Below, in pieces: positions 6,287 to 12,188 of a stretch of DNA of 45,362 bases. Origin of the DNA: a virus. The translations under genes were made by a program, and so were the position numbers. How positions within the stretch are numbered: the stretch's first letter is position 1; every line of letters begins with the position of its first letter. The notes under the pieces were generated by a model. It ran no database searches and was not told the origin of the DNA. It saw nothing but the letters and a program-made list of their open reading frames with translations. The DNA lies in IMG/VR virus record IMGVR_UViG_3300031576_000097, positions 1 through 45,362 of that record, one strand, 5' to 3'.

Positions 6287-6490
6287 TTAAACCTTAAAAT
6301 CTATATACTCTGGCCTATTCCCTGTTAATGTTTCTCTTAATATTACATCAAACATATTCCTGTCTTGAAAGTATAAGTAGTCGCCGTAAGCCCTAGTCTT
6401 TTGATGATATATATTGTTTCTATATTTCTTACTATTAATATAGTAAGTATTTAGATAGTTTCTGAAAGCTTTTTTTATACCTCTTTTCAC
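6287..6490 (-). CDS. Small basic protein, 67 aa, near-leaderless
   Basis: GTG start at 6490; MKRGIKKAFRNYLNTYYINSKKYRNN... is rich in Lys, Arg, Tyr and Asn. The phage-type promoter at 6500-6520 would start RNA at about 6493, leaving a leader of only about 3 bases and no Shine-Dalgarno site. A small nucleic-acid-binding protein is possible from charge alone. Confidence 0.6.
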   Translation of the reverse strand: MKRGIKKAFRNYLNTYYINSKKYRNNIYHQKTRAYGDYLYFQDRNMFDVILRETLTGNRPEYIDFKV

Positions 6491-6499
6491 TACAATACA

Positions 6500-6520
6500 A
6501 TTATACTACTCTTTAGTTAA
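6500..6520 (-). promoter_or_regulatory. Phage-type promoter (TTAACT-N9-TATAAT)
   Basis: Leftward TTAACT (6520-6515), spacer AAAGAGTAG, TATAAT (6505-6500). Fits the family exactly and drives the 6490 to 5620 gene group. Confidence 0.82.
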
Positions 6521-6549
6521 GAAAACAATAAAACAAGGATTAATTAAAA

Positions 6550-6714
6550 TTAATCTTCTCTAGTAATACACTTATAATAACATTTATTATAACAAACTTG
6601 TTGATACTCATAATATTCACCACTACACCAATCTATACAAAAATCTATACAATTAGCTTTATTAAATAATATTATAGAAAATGAAAAAAGATAGCTAATT
6701 ATGAGATATTTCAT
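6550..6714 (-). CDS. Secreted cysteine-rich miniprotein, 54 aa
   Basis: The ATG at 6714 overlaps the upstream stop (ATGA). Residues 1-20 form a signal peptide (MKYLIISYLFSFSIILFNKA). The rest holds six cysteines at 22, 26, 30, 41, 45 and 49, a symmetric C-x3-C-x3-C, x10, C-x3-C-x3-C pattern that suggests two helices pinned by disulfides. Export to the periplasm would allow those bonds to form. I know of no family with this exact pattern in phages. An envelope-targeted inhibitor or exclusion factor is conceivable, but that is inference. Confidence 0.65.
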   Translation of the reverse strand: MKYLIISYLFSFSIILFNKANCIDFCIDWCSGEYYEYQQVCYNKCYYKCITRED

Positions 6715-7100
6715 AGTTTTACATACCGCTTACAATATGCTTTCATAAAAGATTCATTATATTCCCTTAAAGAAATTATAGGATTACTTGAATAAGCTTC
6801 TAGCATGTCTTCAATAATCCATTCAATTGTTTTAAATTGGATAACATTCTTAGCCTTAAGGATATTCGGCATAGCATATATAACTCTTTTTAGCATTATA
6901 CCAACTTCTAAGTGGGATTCTATTGAAGCATCAATAATATCATATAAAGAAATGTGAGGATTATCAGCTAACAAATTATTAATAGCTTTTATATGCAGCT
7001 CATATGTTAATCTAATTTCTTCATGTTCTTCCAGATTATTTAAAGGAAATTCAGGTTTTATATTAAATATCTTCTTTAAGAAATTGATTAATTTCTGCAT
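6711..7100 (-). CDS. Hypothetical protein, 129 aa
   Basis: 129 residues. The first 14 form an amphipathic basic helix (MQKLINFLKKIFNIK), which could bind membrane. The rest is helical, with several LL/II pairs and no motif I recognise. The start overlaps the 82-aa gene by 38 bases and the stop overlaps the Cys-rich gene start. It lies in the sigma-factor operon, so it is probably an early/middle accessory gene. Confidence 0.65.
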   Translation of the reverse strand: MQKLINFLKKIFNIKPEFPLNNLEEHEEIRLTYELHIKAINNLLADNPHISLYDIIDASIESHLEVGIMLKRVIYAMPNILKAKNVIQFKTIEWIIEDMLEAYSSNPIISLREYNESFMKAYCKRYVKL

Positions 7101-7311
7101 TTAATACCTCCACTTTATATTTGCCATATTTATAAAAACTTTTTTTAACTTCTTCATTAGCTTTGATTATATTAGCCACATGAAGTGTCATTAAACATGT
7201 CCTAGCAGCCTCAATTCCTCGTAATTTGGCACAATTAGATATATGATGTTTTGCAATTAACTCATTTGTATAATACTTAAGAACCTTGCACACTTTACAT
7301 TCATTTTTCAT
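7063..7311 (-). CDS. Hypothetical protein with N-terminal cysteine pairs, 82 aa
   Basis: 82 residues, MKNECKVCKVLKYYTNELIAKHHISNCAKLRG.... Cys5, Cys8, His22/23 and Cys27 could bind one zinc ion (CxxC...H...C). The remainder is helical. The ATG overlaps the stop of the sigma factor gene (ATGA), so the two are translationally coupled; a role as a partner or regulator of the sigma factor is possible but untested. Confidence 0.65.
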   Translation of the reverse strand: MKNECKVCKVLKYYTNELIAKHHISNCAKLRGIEAARTCLMTLHVANIIKANEEVKKSFYKYGKYKVEVLNAEINQFLKEDI

Positions 7312-8159
7312 AGCACATCACCTATTAACTTCTTAATATCAGGATTATTTAATTTATTTTTAGCTCTTACAAATATTTGTCTAGTTCGTTCTTCAGTTAT
7401 AGATAAATTACTAGCAAGATTCTCAAGTTTAGGCTTATCTTCAAAATAACCAAACATGTATTTAATAACATAGACTTCATGAGGCTCCAAATAATTAATT
7501 AATATACTATCTAAATTATCAGATAAATCCTTATTATCTATATGCTCTTGCAGATTAAAACTATCTTTAAGGGTTTCCTTTATTGTTATATCTTCATCAG
7601 TATCGTTTACTTTTTCATTAATAGATATTGAACCTTGCACAGATCTTATAGCTGATTTTAATTTATCTACAGATACATATAAAGCCGATGCTATCTCTTC
7701 ATCCGTTACTTCTCGACACGCAAGATTTTCAAGTTCACTTCTAATTATTAATGCTTTATTAGCTAATACAGCATGAGCAAATGGAACTTTATAAGTACCA
7801 GACTGTTCTGTTACAGCAATACCAATTAATTTTCTTATCCAATTATAAGCATATGTACTAAATTGCATACCTTTTTTAATATTAAACTTCTCAACAGCTA
7901 TTTTAATTCCTAAAGCACCCTCTTGACATAAATCTTCTAAACCTACACCACGGCCTACATAATTTTTAGCTATGCTTACAACTAATTTCATATTATGTTT
8001 AACAAGACTATTAAGAACTTCTTTTTCACCCTTTTGATACTTTTTAATTAAACAAACAATTTCATCTTGACTTAATATTTCATGATCAGCTATTGATTTT
8101 AAGTAATCCTTAACTTCAGGTTTTTTAAGTTCTTGTTTTAATGCTTCGTAGTTTCTCAT
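7308..8159 (-). CDS. Phage RNA polymerase sigma-70-family factor
   Basis: 283 residues. Region 2 spans about 48-118 (LVKHNMKLVVSIAKNYVGRG, EDLCQEGALGIKIAVEKF, FSTYAYNWIRKLI), matching the core-binding and -10-melting helices of RpoD. Region 3 is about 145-185. Region 4 is about 218-275, with the helix-turn-helix ITEERTRQIFVRAKNKL. Region 1.1 is lacking, as in alternative sigmas. It would redirect host RNA polymerase to phage promoters; the TTAAC-N9-TATA(A/C)T sites here are the obvious candidates. It is coupled to the 56-aa gene before it and the 82-aa gene after it. Confidence 0.9.
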   Translation of the reverse strand: MRNYEALKQELKKPEVKDYLKSIADHEILSQDEIVCLIKKYQKGEKEVLNSLVKHNMKLVVSIAKNYVGRGVGLEDLCQEGALGIKIAVEKFNIKKGMQFSTYAYNWIRKLIGIAVTEQSGTYKVPFAHAVLANKALIIRSELENLACREVTDEEIASALYVSVDKLKSAIRSVQGSISINEKVNDTDEDITIKETLKDSFNLQEHIDNKDLSDNLDSILINYLEPHEVYVIKYMFGYFEDKPKLENLASNLSITEERTRQIFVRAKNKLNNPDIKKLIGDVL

Positions 8160-8326
8160 TTAAACCTCTTTTCTATTCCTAAGACATCAGTTTCTAAAAA
8201 ATCTTGAGCAATGAATCTTTCAATAAATTCTTGTCCATCTATTTCTTTTCCGTTTACACTAGTTTTTACAACATCTTTAAAATTTTGCATTATTAATTTA
8301 TATCTGGCTAATTCTATTTCATTCAT
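8156..8326 (-). CDS. Small protein coupled to the sigma factor, 56 aa
   Basis: ATG at 8326, MNEIELARYKLIMQNFKDVVK..., with AAAGG upstream. The stop shares bases with the sigma factor ATG. A phage-type promoter variant lies at 8349-8369. The protein is charged and helical with no known family. Its position directly ahead of the sigma gene would suit an anti-sigma or co-factor, but there is no sequence proof. Confidence 0.65.
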   Translation of the reverse strand: MNEIELARYKLIMQNFKDVVKTSVNGKEIDGQEFIERFIAQDFLETDVLGIEKRFK

Positions 8327-8348
8327 TTGTTTTTACCTTTCACTTATA

Positions 8349-8369
8349 ACTATACCACACTATAATTAA
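8349..8369 (-). promoter_or_regulatory. Phage-type promoter variant (TTAATT-N9-TATAGT)
   Basis: Leftward TTAATT (8369-8364), spacer ATAGTGTGG, TATAGT (8354-8349). Same spacing and GG before the -10 as the other sites. It would let the sigma gene be transcribed from a promoter of its own class. Confidence 0.65.
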
Positions 8370-8393
8370 AAGAAAGCTAAGAAATTACAAATC

Positions 8394-8564
8394 TTAACAA
8401 AGTTTAGGATGAACACTAGCTTCTATATGTAAATGACAGTTATAACAAGATAATACATTAACATCATCTAATATCATTTTTCTATAACATAGAAGACATA
8501 AACCTTTTTTATGTAAAATTAGCTTATTAATAAAATATCTTAATGATTTTGTAATCTTTTCCAA
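8394..8564 (-). CDS. Small zinc-ribbon protein, 56 aa
   Basis: A TTG start at 8564 (TAGGG upstream) opens 56 codons overlapping the previous gene by 25 bases. Four cysteines, C23-LL-C26 and C40-YN-C43, form a clear zinc knuckle pair; the N-terminus is basic (EKITKSLRYFINKLI). A nucleic-acid- or protein-binding zinc ribbon is likely. The weak start codon is the main doubt. Confidence 0.6.
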   Translation of the reverse strand: MEKITKSLRYFINKLILHKKGLCLLCYRKMILDDVNVLSCYNCHLHIEASVHPKLC

Positions 8565-8716
8565 TTTACAGCCCTACCATAATTAATTGCCTCTTTCAAA
8601 AAATCTAACTTATTATCTTCTAAGTATTTATCTATAAACTCAGCTTTTTTGTCATCAATAGTGAGTTTAAAATTAGTGTCAGATATTTTTTTAATTTGTG
8701 TTTCAGTAATCCGCAT
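8540..8716 (-). CDS. Hypothetical protein, 58 aa
   Basis: ATG at 8716 after a strong GAGGAGGATG; MRITETQIKKISDTNFKLTID..., ending RLQNH. It is charged and helical, without a recognised family. It belongs to the leftward accessory operon ahead of the sigma gene. Confidence 0.65.
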   Translation of the reverse strand: MRITETQIKKISDTNFKLTIDDKKAEFIDKYLEDNKLDFLKEAINYGRAVNWKRLQNH

Positions 8717-8772
8717 GAATCATCCTCCTCATCTGAATCAAATCCTACTTCCCCAAATCCCACAAGTTTCAT
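8632..8772 (-). CDS. Possible 46-aa protein, heavily overlapped
   Basis: The ATG at 8772 overlaps the stop of the preceding gene (TAATG), giving MKLVGFGEVGFDSDEEDDSCG... and a hydrophobic C-terminal half (YLTLILNSLL). It overlaps the 58-aa gene by 85 bases in another frame. Its acidic run DEEDD lies over the strong Shine-Dalgarno of that gene, so it may be a leader frame that couples translation, or chance. Confidence 0.3.
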   Translation of the reverse strand: MKLVGFGEVGFDSDEEDDSCGLLKHKLKKYLTLILNSLLMTKKLSL

Positions 8773-8924
8773 TAATCACGCTCCAATACACCCTCTTTTT
8801 GAAGATGCCTTATTAACTTTACTTGTATTTCTCTACATGAATTACCATTAACAAATCTTGCTTCATATTCCGTATGAAACAATATACACCATTTACATTC
8901 TGAATCTGTTAATTGTCCTAAATA
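8772..8924 (-). CDS. Hypothetical protein, about 50 aa
   Basis: A GTG at 8924 has GGAGG five bases upstream, which I prefer to an ATG at 9035 that would overlap the previous gene by 92 bases. The product (VYLGQLTDSECKWCILFHTEYEA...) has C-x2-C and ends in a basic amphipathic helix. Unknown function. If the longer form is real it has a Lys/Arg-rich N-terminus and 87 residues. Confidence 0.55.
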   Translation of the reverse strand, partial: YLGQLTDSECKWCILFHTEYEARFVNGNSCREIQVKLIRHLQKEGVLERD

Positions 8925-8943
8925 CACAAGTGCCTCCAATATA

Positions 8944-9465
8944 TCACAATACTGTCCGCTTAGTTCTTTTTGCTTTTGGCTTAGAACCGAATACTTTCTT
9001 AGCACTCTCTTTTTTTTGTTTTCGTTCTCTCTCATCTTTTTCTATGAGACTAATTATATCACGAAAGCTAACTTTTTCATCTTTTGACATGAGTTCTTGA
9101 AAGTTATATAAATAGTTCCTAATTCCTTTCATAGTAGGTTTACCTTTAAGTTCTGAACAAGGTTGCTCTTCTCCTGTATACAACCAATATAATCTTATCA
9201 AAATCTCGCAAATATGATATCGTATATCAGCATCCTCAAGAGTTCCTAATGTTCTGTAATAATTGTATGCCTTGTTAATCCTCAACGAGAGGGGGCTACG
9301 AGGCTCAGGAGCAGCCGAAATTAGTCCGTGAGACCATATATCGCTAAAGCTCTTTTTTGTAAGCTCTAAAATACTTATTGGATTTGGATATGGCATTATT
9401 GGTTTACCATTGGCTCTAGCTTTATGCCAAGATTCTATTGCTGCTTCTGTTTCTTTATTTTCCAT
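8944..9465 (-). CDS. Hypothetical protein with basic tail, 173 aa
   Basis: 173 residues; the N-terminal part is Pro-rich (PIMPYPNPIS), the middle helical (DIRYHICEILIRLYWLYTG) and the last 30 residues very basic (KKVFGSKPKAKRTKRTVL), as in nucleic-acid-binding proteins. The start overlaps the preceding gene by 11 bases. A CGCTAAAGC copy at 9342 lies inside it and encodes Phe-Ser. No family recognised. Confidence 0.65.
   Translation of the reverse strand: MENKETEAAIESWHKARANGKPIMPYPNPISILELTKKSFSDIWSHGLISAAPEPRSPLSLRINKAYNYYRTLGTLEDADIRYHICEILIRLYWLYTGEEQPCSELKGKPTMKGIRNYLYNFQELMSKDEKVSFRDIISLIEKDERERKQKKESAKKVFGSKPKAKRTKRTVL
9342..9350. repeat. CGCTAAAGC copy inside a gene
   Basis: Exact 9-mer preceded by ATATAT, as in the 4.9-kb cluster. 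On the coding strand it is read in a frame giving Ser-Phe-Ser. Confidence 0.6.
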
Positions 9466-9655
9466 CGATAAAGCTCACAGTTTTATCCGGAACCAATGAT
9501 TTTTTAGGGTCTTGAGTATAAACATCATTAGGTATACATTCGCTAAAGCAATCTAAAATAAGTTCACGAGCTTTAGCATTAGCTTGTTTTAAACTACTAG
9601 CTTCAATAACCCATTTCTGAGGTGTCAGTTTTATTTGTTCAGTGAAATATCTCAC
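9455..9655 (-). CDS. Hypothetical protein, 66 aa, possibly leaderless GTG start
   Basis: The frame extends up to an ATG at 9706, but a near-perfect phage promoter (9662-9682) lies inside that extension and would start RNA at about 9655, exactly at an in-frame GTG. I therefore call VRYFTEQIKLTPQKWVIEASS... as the product, translated without a leader. It has a beta-alpha look (WVIEASSLKQANAKARELIL), as in small host-takeover proteins. A CGCTAAAGC copy lies at 9541. If the promoter is inactive the protein has 83 residues. Confidence 0.55.
   Translation of the reverse strand: MRYFTEQIKLTPQKWVIEASSLKQANAKARELILDCFSECIPNDVYTQDPKKSLVPDKTVSFIDGK
9541..9549. repeat. CGCTAAAGC copy inside a gene
   Basis: Exact 9-mer, followed by A; read on the coding strand as Cys-Phe-Ser, a third reading different from the Ala-Lys-Ala and Pro-Leu-Lys readings elsewhere. 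Confidence 0.6.
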
Positions 9656-9661
9656 ACTACT

Positions 9662-9682
9662 AGTATACCTGATTTTGGTTAA
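9662..9682 (-). promoter_or_regulatory. Phage-type promoter (TTAACC-N9-TATACT)
   Basis: Leftward TTAACC (9682-9677), spacer AAAATCAGG, TATACT (9667-9662). It starts the leftward accessory operon 9655 to 8394. Confidence 0.82.
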
Positions 9683-9969
9683 GGTTATGCTAAAGCTGAT
9701 ATGCATGTCAGTTTTGAAGCAGGTATATAAGGATATACTACCAATAAGCTAAGGGTATTAGCTAAGTAGCTACTACAGTATCCTGTAGCTAAGTAAGAAA
9801 TACAGTAGAAGCTATTTAGCACCTGTATATAGCAACTAGCATCGGGGCTACTATGTGGTTATGCCAGTTACCATAACCTTTCGGCATATCATACTAATAT
9901 ATAGTATACCTAGTTTTTAGCAACTTAATTATTAAGATTTGAAAAGTATCAACAATAGTTGTTTTAGTG
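9683..9969. promoter_or_regulatory. Divergent early control region
   Basis: No gene is seen in the roughly 450 bases between 9655 and 10108. This part holds a GCTAAAGC (9689), two AGCTAAGTA direct repeats (about 9760 and 9787), a CTACAG-TATC-CTGTAG inverted repeat (9773-9788), a perfect 7-bp hairpin GGTTATG/CATAACC (9857-9878) that competes with a TATGCC/GGCATA pairing (9860-9888), and a leftward promoter-like site at 9903-9923. It looks like an operator-rich switch between the leftward and rightward operons. Confidence 0.65.
9903..9923 (-). promoter_or_regulatory. Promoter variant (TTGCTA-N9-TATACT)
   Basis: Leftward TATACT (9908-9903) with spacer AAAACTAGG, nearly the spacer of the 9662 site, but the upstream box is TTGCTA. 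A second, upstream start for the leftward operon is possible. Confidence 0.45.
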
Positions 9970-9980
9970 TGCTTTAGCGG
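9970..9980. repeat. 11-mer CCGCTAAAGCA (reverse) upstream of the early promoter
   Basis: TGCTTTAGCGG abuts TTAACC and lies about 39-49 bases before the predicted start at 10019, where an activator or repressor would bind. Confidence 0.7.
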
Positions 9981-10012
9981 TTAACCATTTCACAATCTTA
10001 ATCTAGTATAAT
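9981..10012 (+). promoter_or_regulatory. Rightward early promoter
   Basis: Perfect TATAAT at 10007-10012 preceded by G; TTAACC at 9981-9986 and ACAATC at the N9 position. The predicted start, 7 bases on, is 10019, the first base of the tRNA-like RNA. Confidence 0.75.
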
Positions 10013-10018
10013 AAAAGT

Positions 10019-10095
10019 GGGCATGAATGGATTTGACTAAGATAAATCTGCATGTCAGACTTCTTAGGAACTGAGTTCGATTCTCAGCATGTCCA
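10019..10095 (+). ncRNA. tmRNA-like RNA: tRNA-like domain only, no tag frame
   Basis: 77 bases. The acceptor stem GGGCATG/CATGTCC pairs over 7 bp with a G-U at the third pair and a following A: the alanine identity signals of tRNA-Ala and tmRNA. The T arm is CTGAG-TTCGATT-CTCAG (10071-10087). There is no normal D or anticodon arm. Instead, GGATTTGAC (10029-10037) matches the tmRNA D-loop segment (GGATTCGAC), and a CTAAGA/TCTTAG stem (about 10037-10067) is capped by TCTG-CATGT-CAGA, recalling the tmRNA GCATG(C/T)C element. The tag-encoding part and pseudoknots are missing. CCA is not encoded. It starts at the predicted +1 and leads into the early operon. Confidence 0.65.
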
Positions 10096-10107
10096 TAGGA
10101 ATAAAAT

Positions 10108-10398
10108 ATGACAGACGAAAAGAAGATTTCTGAGTTAGAGCAAATAATTCTTTATGCAAGAGAAGATGGTACTTATAACTGGGAAGTAAAATTAAAACAG
10201 TGTGTTAAAAAACAAATAGAAACAGCAAAGCGTGAAGTTGCACAAAAGATTTTAGATGAGATAGTAATGGAATTAAAACCTAGAAGTAGTGCAATTATAG
10301 CAGGAATAAAACAGAAAACTTTGTATAGTTATGATGGTCAATGGATAGATAATTTGATAGAAGAACTCCGCCAAAAATACATTGGAGAAAAGAGATGA
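10108..10398 (+). CDS. Early protein, 96 aa, LRQKY(I/L)GEK family
   Basis: First gene of the rightward operon, 12 bases after the tRNA-like RNA, with AGGA upstream of the ATG. 96 residues: a charged N-terminus (MTDEKKISELEQ), a helix ETAKREVAQKILDEIV and a C-terminal motif ELRQKYIGEKR. The same N-terminal words, helix and tail recur in 12189-12680, and the tail in 11157-11294, so these are paralogues. Function unknown. Overlaps the next ATG (ATGA). Confidence 0.7.
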   Translation: MTDEKKISELEQIILYAREDGTYNWEVKLKQCVKKQIETAKREVAQKILDEIVMELKPRSSAIIAGIKQKTLYSYDGQWIDNLIEELRQKYIGEKR

Positions 10399-10688
10399 AT
10401 ACAAAGCGAGAATTAATTTTGATGGAATTACATAGAAGTCATTATATGCGAAATATAGCTACACAAATAAGAGCTAATTTAGTAGGTACATTCGCTAATG
10501 ACTATAACCAGACTTTTGCAAAAGCTACAGAAGGGGCTGGAGAACTTGCAATAGAACAATTTCCTATATTTTCTCATCTGATAGATATGTGGGTATCATT
10601 ATTAATTCATTGTGTATCAGATGCGTTTTTAGATGAAATATTAAACGCCATAGATAAAGTTGAAAAATTAAAAAAGGAAACGCCGTGA
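10395..10688 (+). CDS. Early hypothetical protein, 97 aa
   Basis: 97 residues, mainly helical (MNTKRELILMELHRSHYMRNIATQIRA at the start; FLDEILNAIDKVEKLKKE at the end). Its ATG overlaps the previous stop and its stop overlaps the next GTG, so three genes are coupled. It loosely resembles 12680-12994 in size and place, next to a LRQKYLG-family gene, suggesting a duplicated gene pair. No family known. Confidence 0.65.
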   Translation: MNTKRELILMELHRSHYMRNIATQIRANLVGTFANDYNQTFAKATEGAGELAIEQFPIFSHLIDMWVSLLIHCVSDAFLDEILNAIDKVEKLKKETP

Positions 10689-10900
10689 ACGAAAGGAAAA
10701 AGAAGAATGTTTTTATACTTTACGACCTTGTATTTATGCAAGTGTTTGAGAAGTATGAAGATGCTTTACACAAGAAAAAAGATATTAAAAATATTACTGA
10801 TAGTTTAAAAGATTATTTGAAATGGAAAGTCCCGCCTGTATCAATAGATTTTTTTCTATCAGAAGGGACGGCAAGAATCAGACAGAGGGATTTAAAATGA
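10685..10900 (+). CDS. Early hypothetical protein, 71 aa
   Basis: GTG start at 10685, overlapping the previous TGA. A basic 71-residue protein (MNERKKKNVFILYDLVFMQVFEKYED...) with a helical centre and an Arg-rich end. Unknown; the coupled start makes it credible. Confidence 0.6.
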   Translation: MNERKKKNVFILYDLVFMQVFEKYEDALHKKKDIKNITDSLKDYLKWKVPPVSIDFFLSEGTARIRQRDLK

Positions 10901-10945
10901 CCGAATCTTTGGGAGGGATGGGATGAAAAAAAAGGAACAGAACAA

Positions 10946-11164
10946 ATGAGTGGTAAAAAGATAATAATTTCAACTCCTATCAAAGCACAAGATAAAGTAT
11001 TTAAAAAGCCTGAGTTTCCTTTTGCAGTTATATATGATGAGTTTTGTAGCTATGAAGATAAAAAACTATGTATAGAAGTATTCAAAAAGAATCTGGCTCA
11101 CTATGAAAAACATGGGTTTTATTATACATACCAAGATACTTTTAAGGAGATGTTTAATGACTAG
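10946..11164 (+). CDS. Early hypothetical protein, 72 aa
   Basis: 72 residues, MSGKKIIISTPIKAQDKVF.... AGGA lies just before the ATG, in a 45-base gap after the previous gene. Mixed charge, aromatic-rich end (YYTYQDTFKEMFND). Overlaps the next ATG by 8 bases. No family recognised. Confidence 0.6.
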   Translation: MSGKKIIISTPIKAQDKVFKKPEFPFAVIYDEFCSYEDKKLCIEVFKKNLAHYEKHGFYYTYQDTFKEMFND

Positions 11165-11294
11165 TGAATGTTGCAAAAAAACAGCAGAAGACATTTTAAA
11201 AGAAGTAACTAATTACTGTAATAATCAGTTTAAGCCACATCTTTTTCTGTTCTTAGCAGAACTCCGCAAACGCTTTTTAGGGGAAAAGAGATGA
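11157..11294 (+). CDS. Early protein, 45 aa, LRxxxLGEK family
   Basis: ATG at 11157 after AAGGAG. 45 residues: MTSECCKKTAEDILKEV... and a tail ELRKRFLGEKR that matches the ends of the proteins at 10108 and 12189. It seems a shortened member of that family, keeping the (A)E-IL helix and tail. Its stop overlaps the next start. Confidence 0.6.
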   Translation: MTSECCKKTAEDILKEVTNYCNNQFKPHLFLFLAELRKRFLGEKR

Positions 11295-11476
11295 GTGAAA
11301 TTGGATACAAATATCTTGAAAGCAAACAAGGCTTTAAAAGGTGTTTAAAATGTGGGGATGAATTATGCAATTTCTACAAATGGAACGAAGGAAAAGATTA
11401 TTTTAGATGTCAATGGTGTGATTTTGAAATAGATGTAGAAAGATTTAAAACTAATTTGGAGAAGAAATGGCTTTAA
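11291..11476 (+). CDS. Small zinc-ribbon protein, 61 aa
   Basis: 61 residues with CLKCGDELC (C18, C21) and CQWC (C40, C43), a classical four-cysteine zinc ribbon, followed by an acidic/basic helix. It resembles ribbons that bind nucleic acid or polymerase subunits. The start overlaps the previous stop (ATGA) and the stop lies inside the next gene. Confidence 0.7.
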   Translation: MSEIGYKYLESKQGFKRCLKCGDELCNFYKWNEGKDYFRCQWCDFEIDVERFKTNLEKKWL

Positions 11477-11643
11477 AATTTATAAAACAAAGAGATTGGA
11501 GACAAGGACCATTAGCTATTGAAGTAAAATTCCCAGACGGTTATAACTGTATTGAAAATGTTAATTCTGATGGTTTTATGCAGATTGTAATAGAAAGACC
11601 ACCAGAAAAAAGACCAGATGGGAGATTTGAATGGATTTATTAG
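11467..11643 (+). CDS. Early hypothetical protein, 58 aa
   Basis: ATG at 11467 with GGAGAAG upstream; 58 residues (MALKFIKQRDWRQGPLAIEVK..., VNSDGFMQIVIERPPEKRPDG), predicted mostly beta. It overlaps the zinc-ribbon gene by 10 bases and the next by 13. Unknown. Confidence 0.6.
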   Translation: MALKFIKQRDWRQGPLAIEVKFPDGYNCIENVNSDGFMQIVIERPPEKRPDGRFEWIY

Positions 11644-11768
11644 AAAGAAGAGAATACATACCGTTAAATTTAGGTATCGTGTCTGGTATGACTGCTTACT
11701 ACAATTATCTATGTAATTACGATAAAGAAACACAGAGAATGAGAGAAATAACATGGCAGATGATTTAA
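11631..11768 (+). CDS. Early hypothetical protein, 45 aa
   Basis: ATG at 11631 after GGGAGA; MDLLERREYIPLNLGIVSGMT..., 45 residues, Tyr-rich. It overlaps the genes on both sides by 13-16 bases. Unknown; plausible because it bridges the gap tightly. Confidence 0.5.
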   Translation: MDLLERREYIPLNLGIVSGMTAYYNYLCNYDKETQRMREITWQMI

Positions 11769-12019
11769 TTATTGATGAGATTGCTAAAATAGGCCCACAG
11801 GCACTTATTAATACAGTAGCTACTTTACAAGCACAACATACAGCATTAATGTTACCAATAATATTTCCTGATAAACTAAAACCGCTAAAGCAAAGACAAG
11901 AATGGACTGGTCACGAGACATACCCTGGCATGGGTCTTATGAAATATCTTGATGCTCATTCTCCTGGTGGTTTTGATGCAATATTCCCCAGTGGTAGAAG
12001 AAAGGTGAGCTTTTCATGA
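11753..12019 (+). CDS. Early hypothetical protein, 88 aa
   Basis: 88 residues: an N-terminal helical part (MADDLIIDEIAKIGPQALINTVATLQAQH) and a Gly/Pro-rich C-terminal part (HSPGGFDAIFPSGRRK). An 11-mer CCGCTAAAGCA at 11882 lies inside, read as Pro-Leu-Lys. No family recognised. The stop overlaps the next ATG. Confidence 0.6.
   Translation: MADDLIIDEIAKIGPQALINTVATLQAQHTALMLPIIFPDKLKPLKQRQEWTGHETYPGMGLMKYLDAHSPGGFDAIFPSGRRKVSFS
11882..11892. repeat. 11-mer CCGCTAAAGCA inside a gene
   Basis: Exact copy, same strand as transcription, read as Pro-Leu-Lys. Confidence 0.65.
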
Positions 12020-12156
12020 AAGACCTTTTTATTATTATAGTACTTATTATAGGTTTAAATGAGCTAAATAATCGTTTTGTTGAGGTTAACAAGACGTTGG
12101 AAAAAATGACAACAGAAATACATGACCATAAAGTTCAAGTGAGGTTTGGGAGGTAA
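12016..12156 (+). CDS. Small membrane protein, 46 aa
   Basis: ATG at 12016 overlaps the previous TGA. Residues 4-14 are strongly hydrophobic (LFIIIVLIIGL), followed by a polar helical tail (NELNNRFVEVNKTLEKMTTEIHD). A short single-pass or signal-anchored protein; role unknown. Confidence 0.6.
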   Translation: MKDLFIIIVLIIGLNELNNRFVEVNKTLEKMTTEIHDHKVQVRFGR

Positions 12157-12188
12157 TACATGCCAGACGATAGGGAGAACCAAAACCA

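Noticed and set aside
10019-10095. A normal tRNA gene at this place
   Set aside because: Acceptor and T arms are good, but no 5-bp anticodon stem with a 7-base loop and T33 can be drawn, and the D arm is not canonical. The tmRNA-like reading explains more bases.
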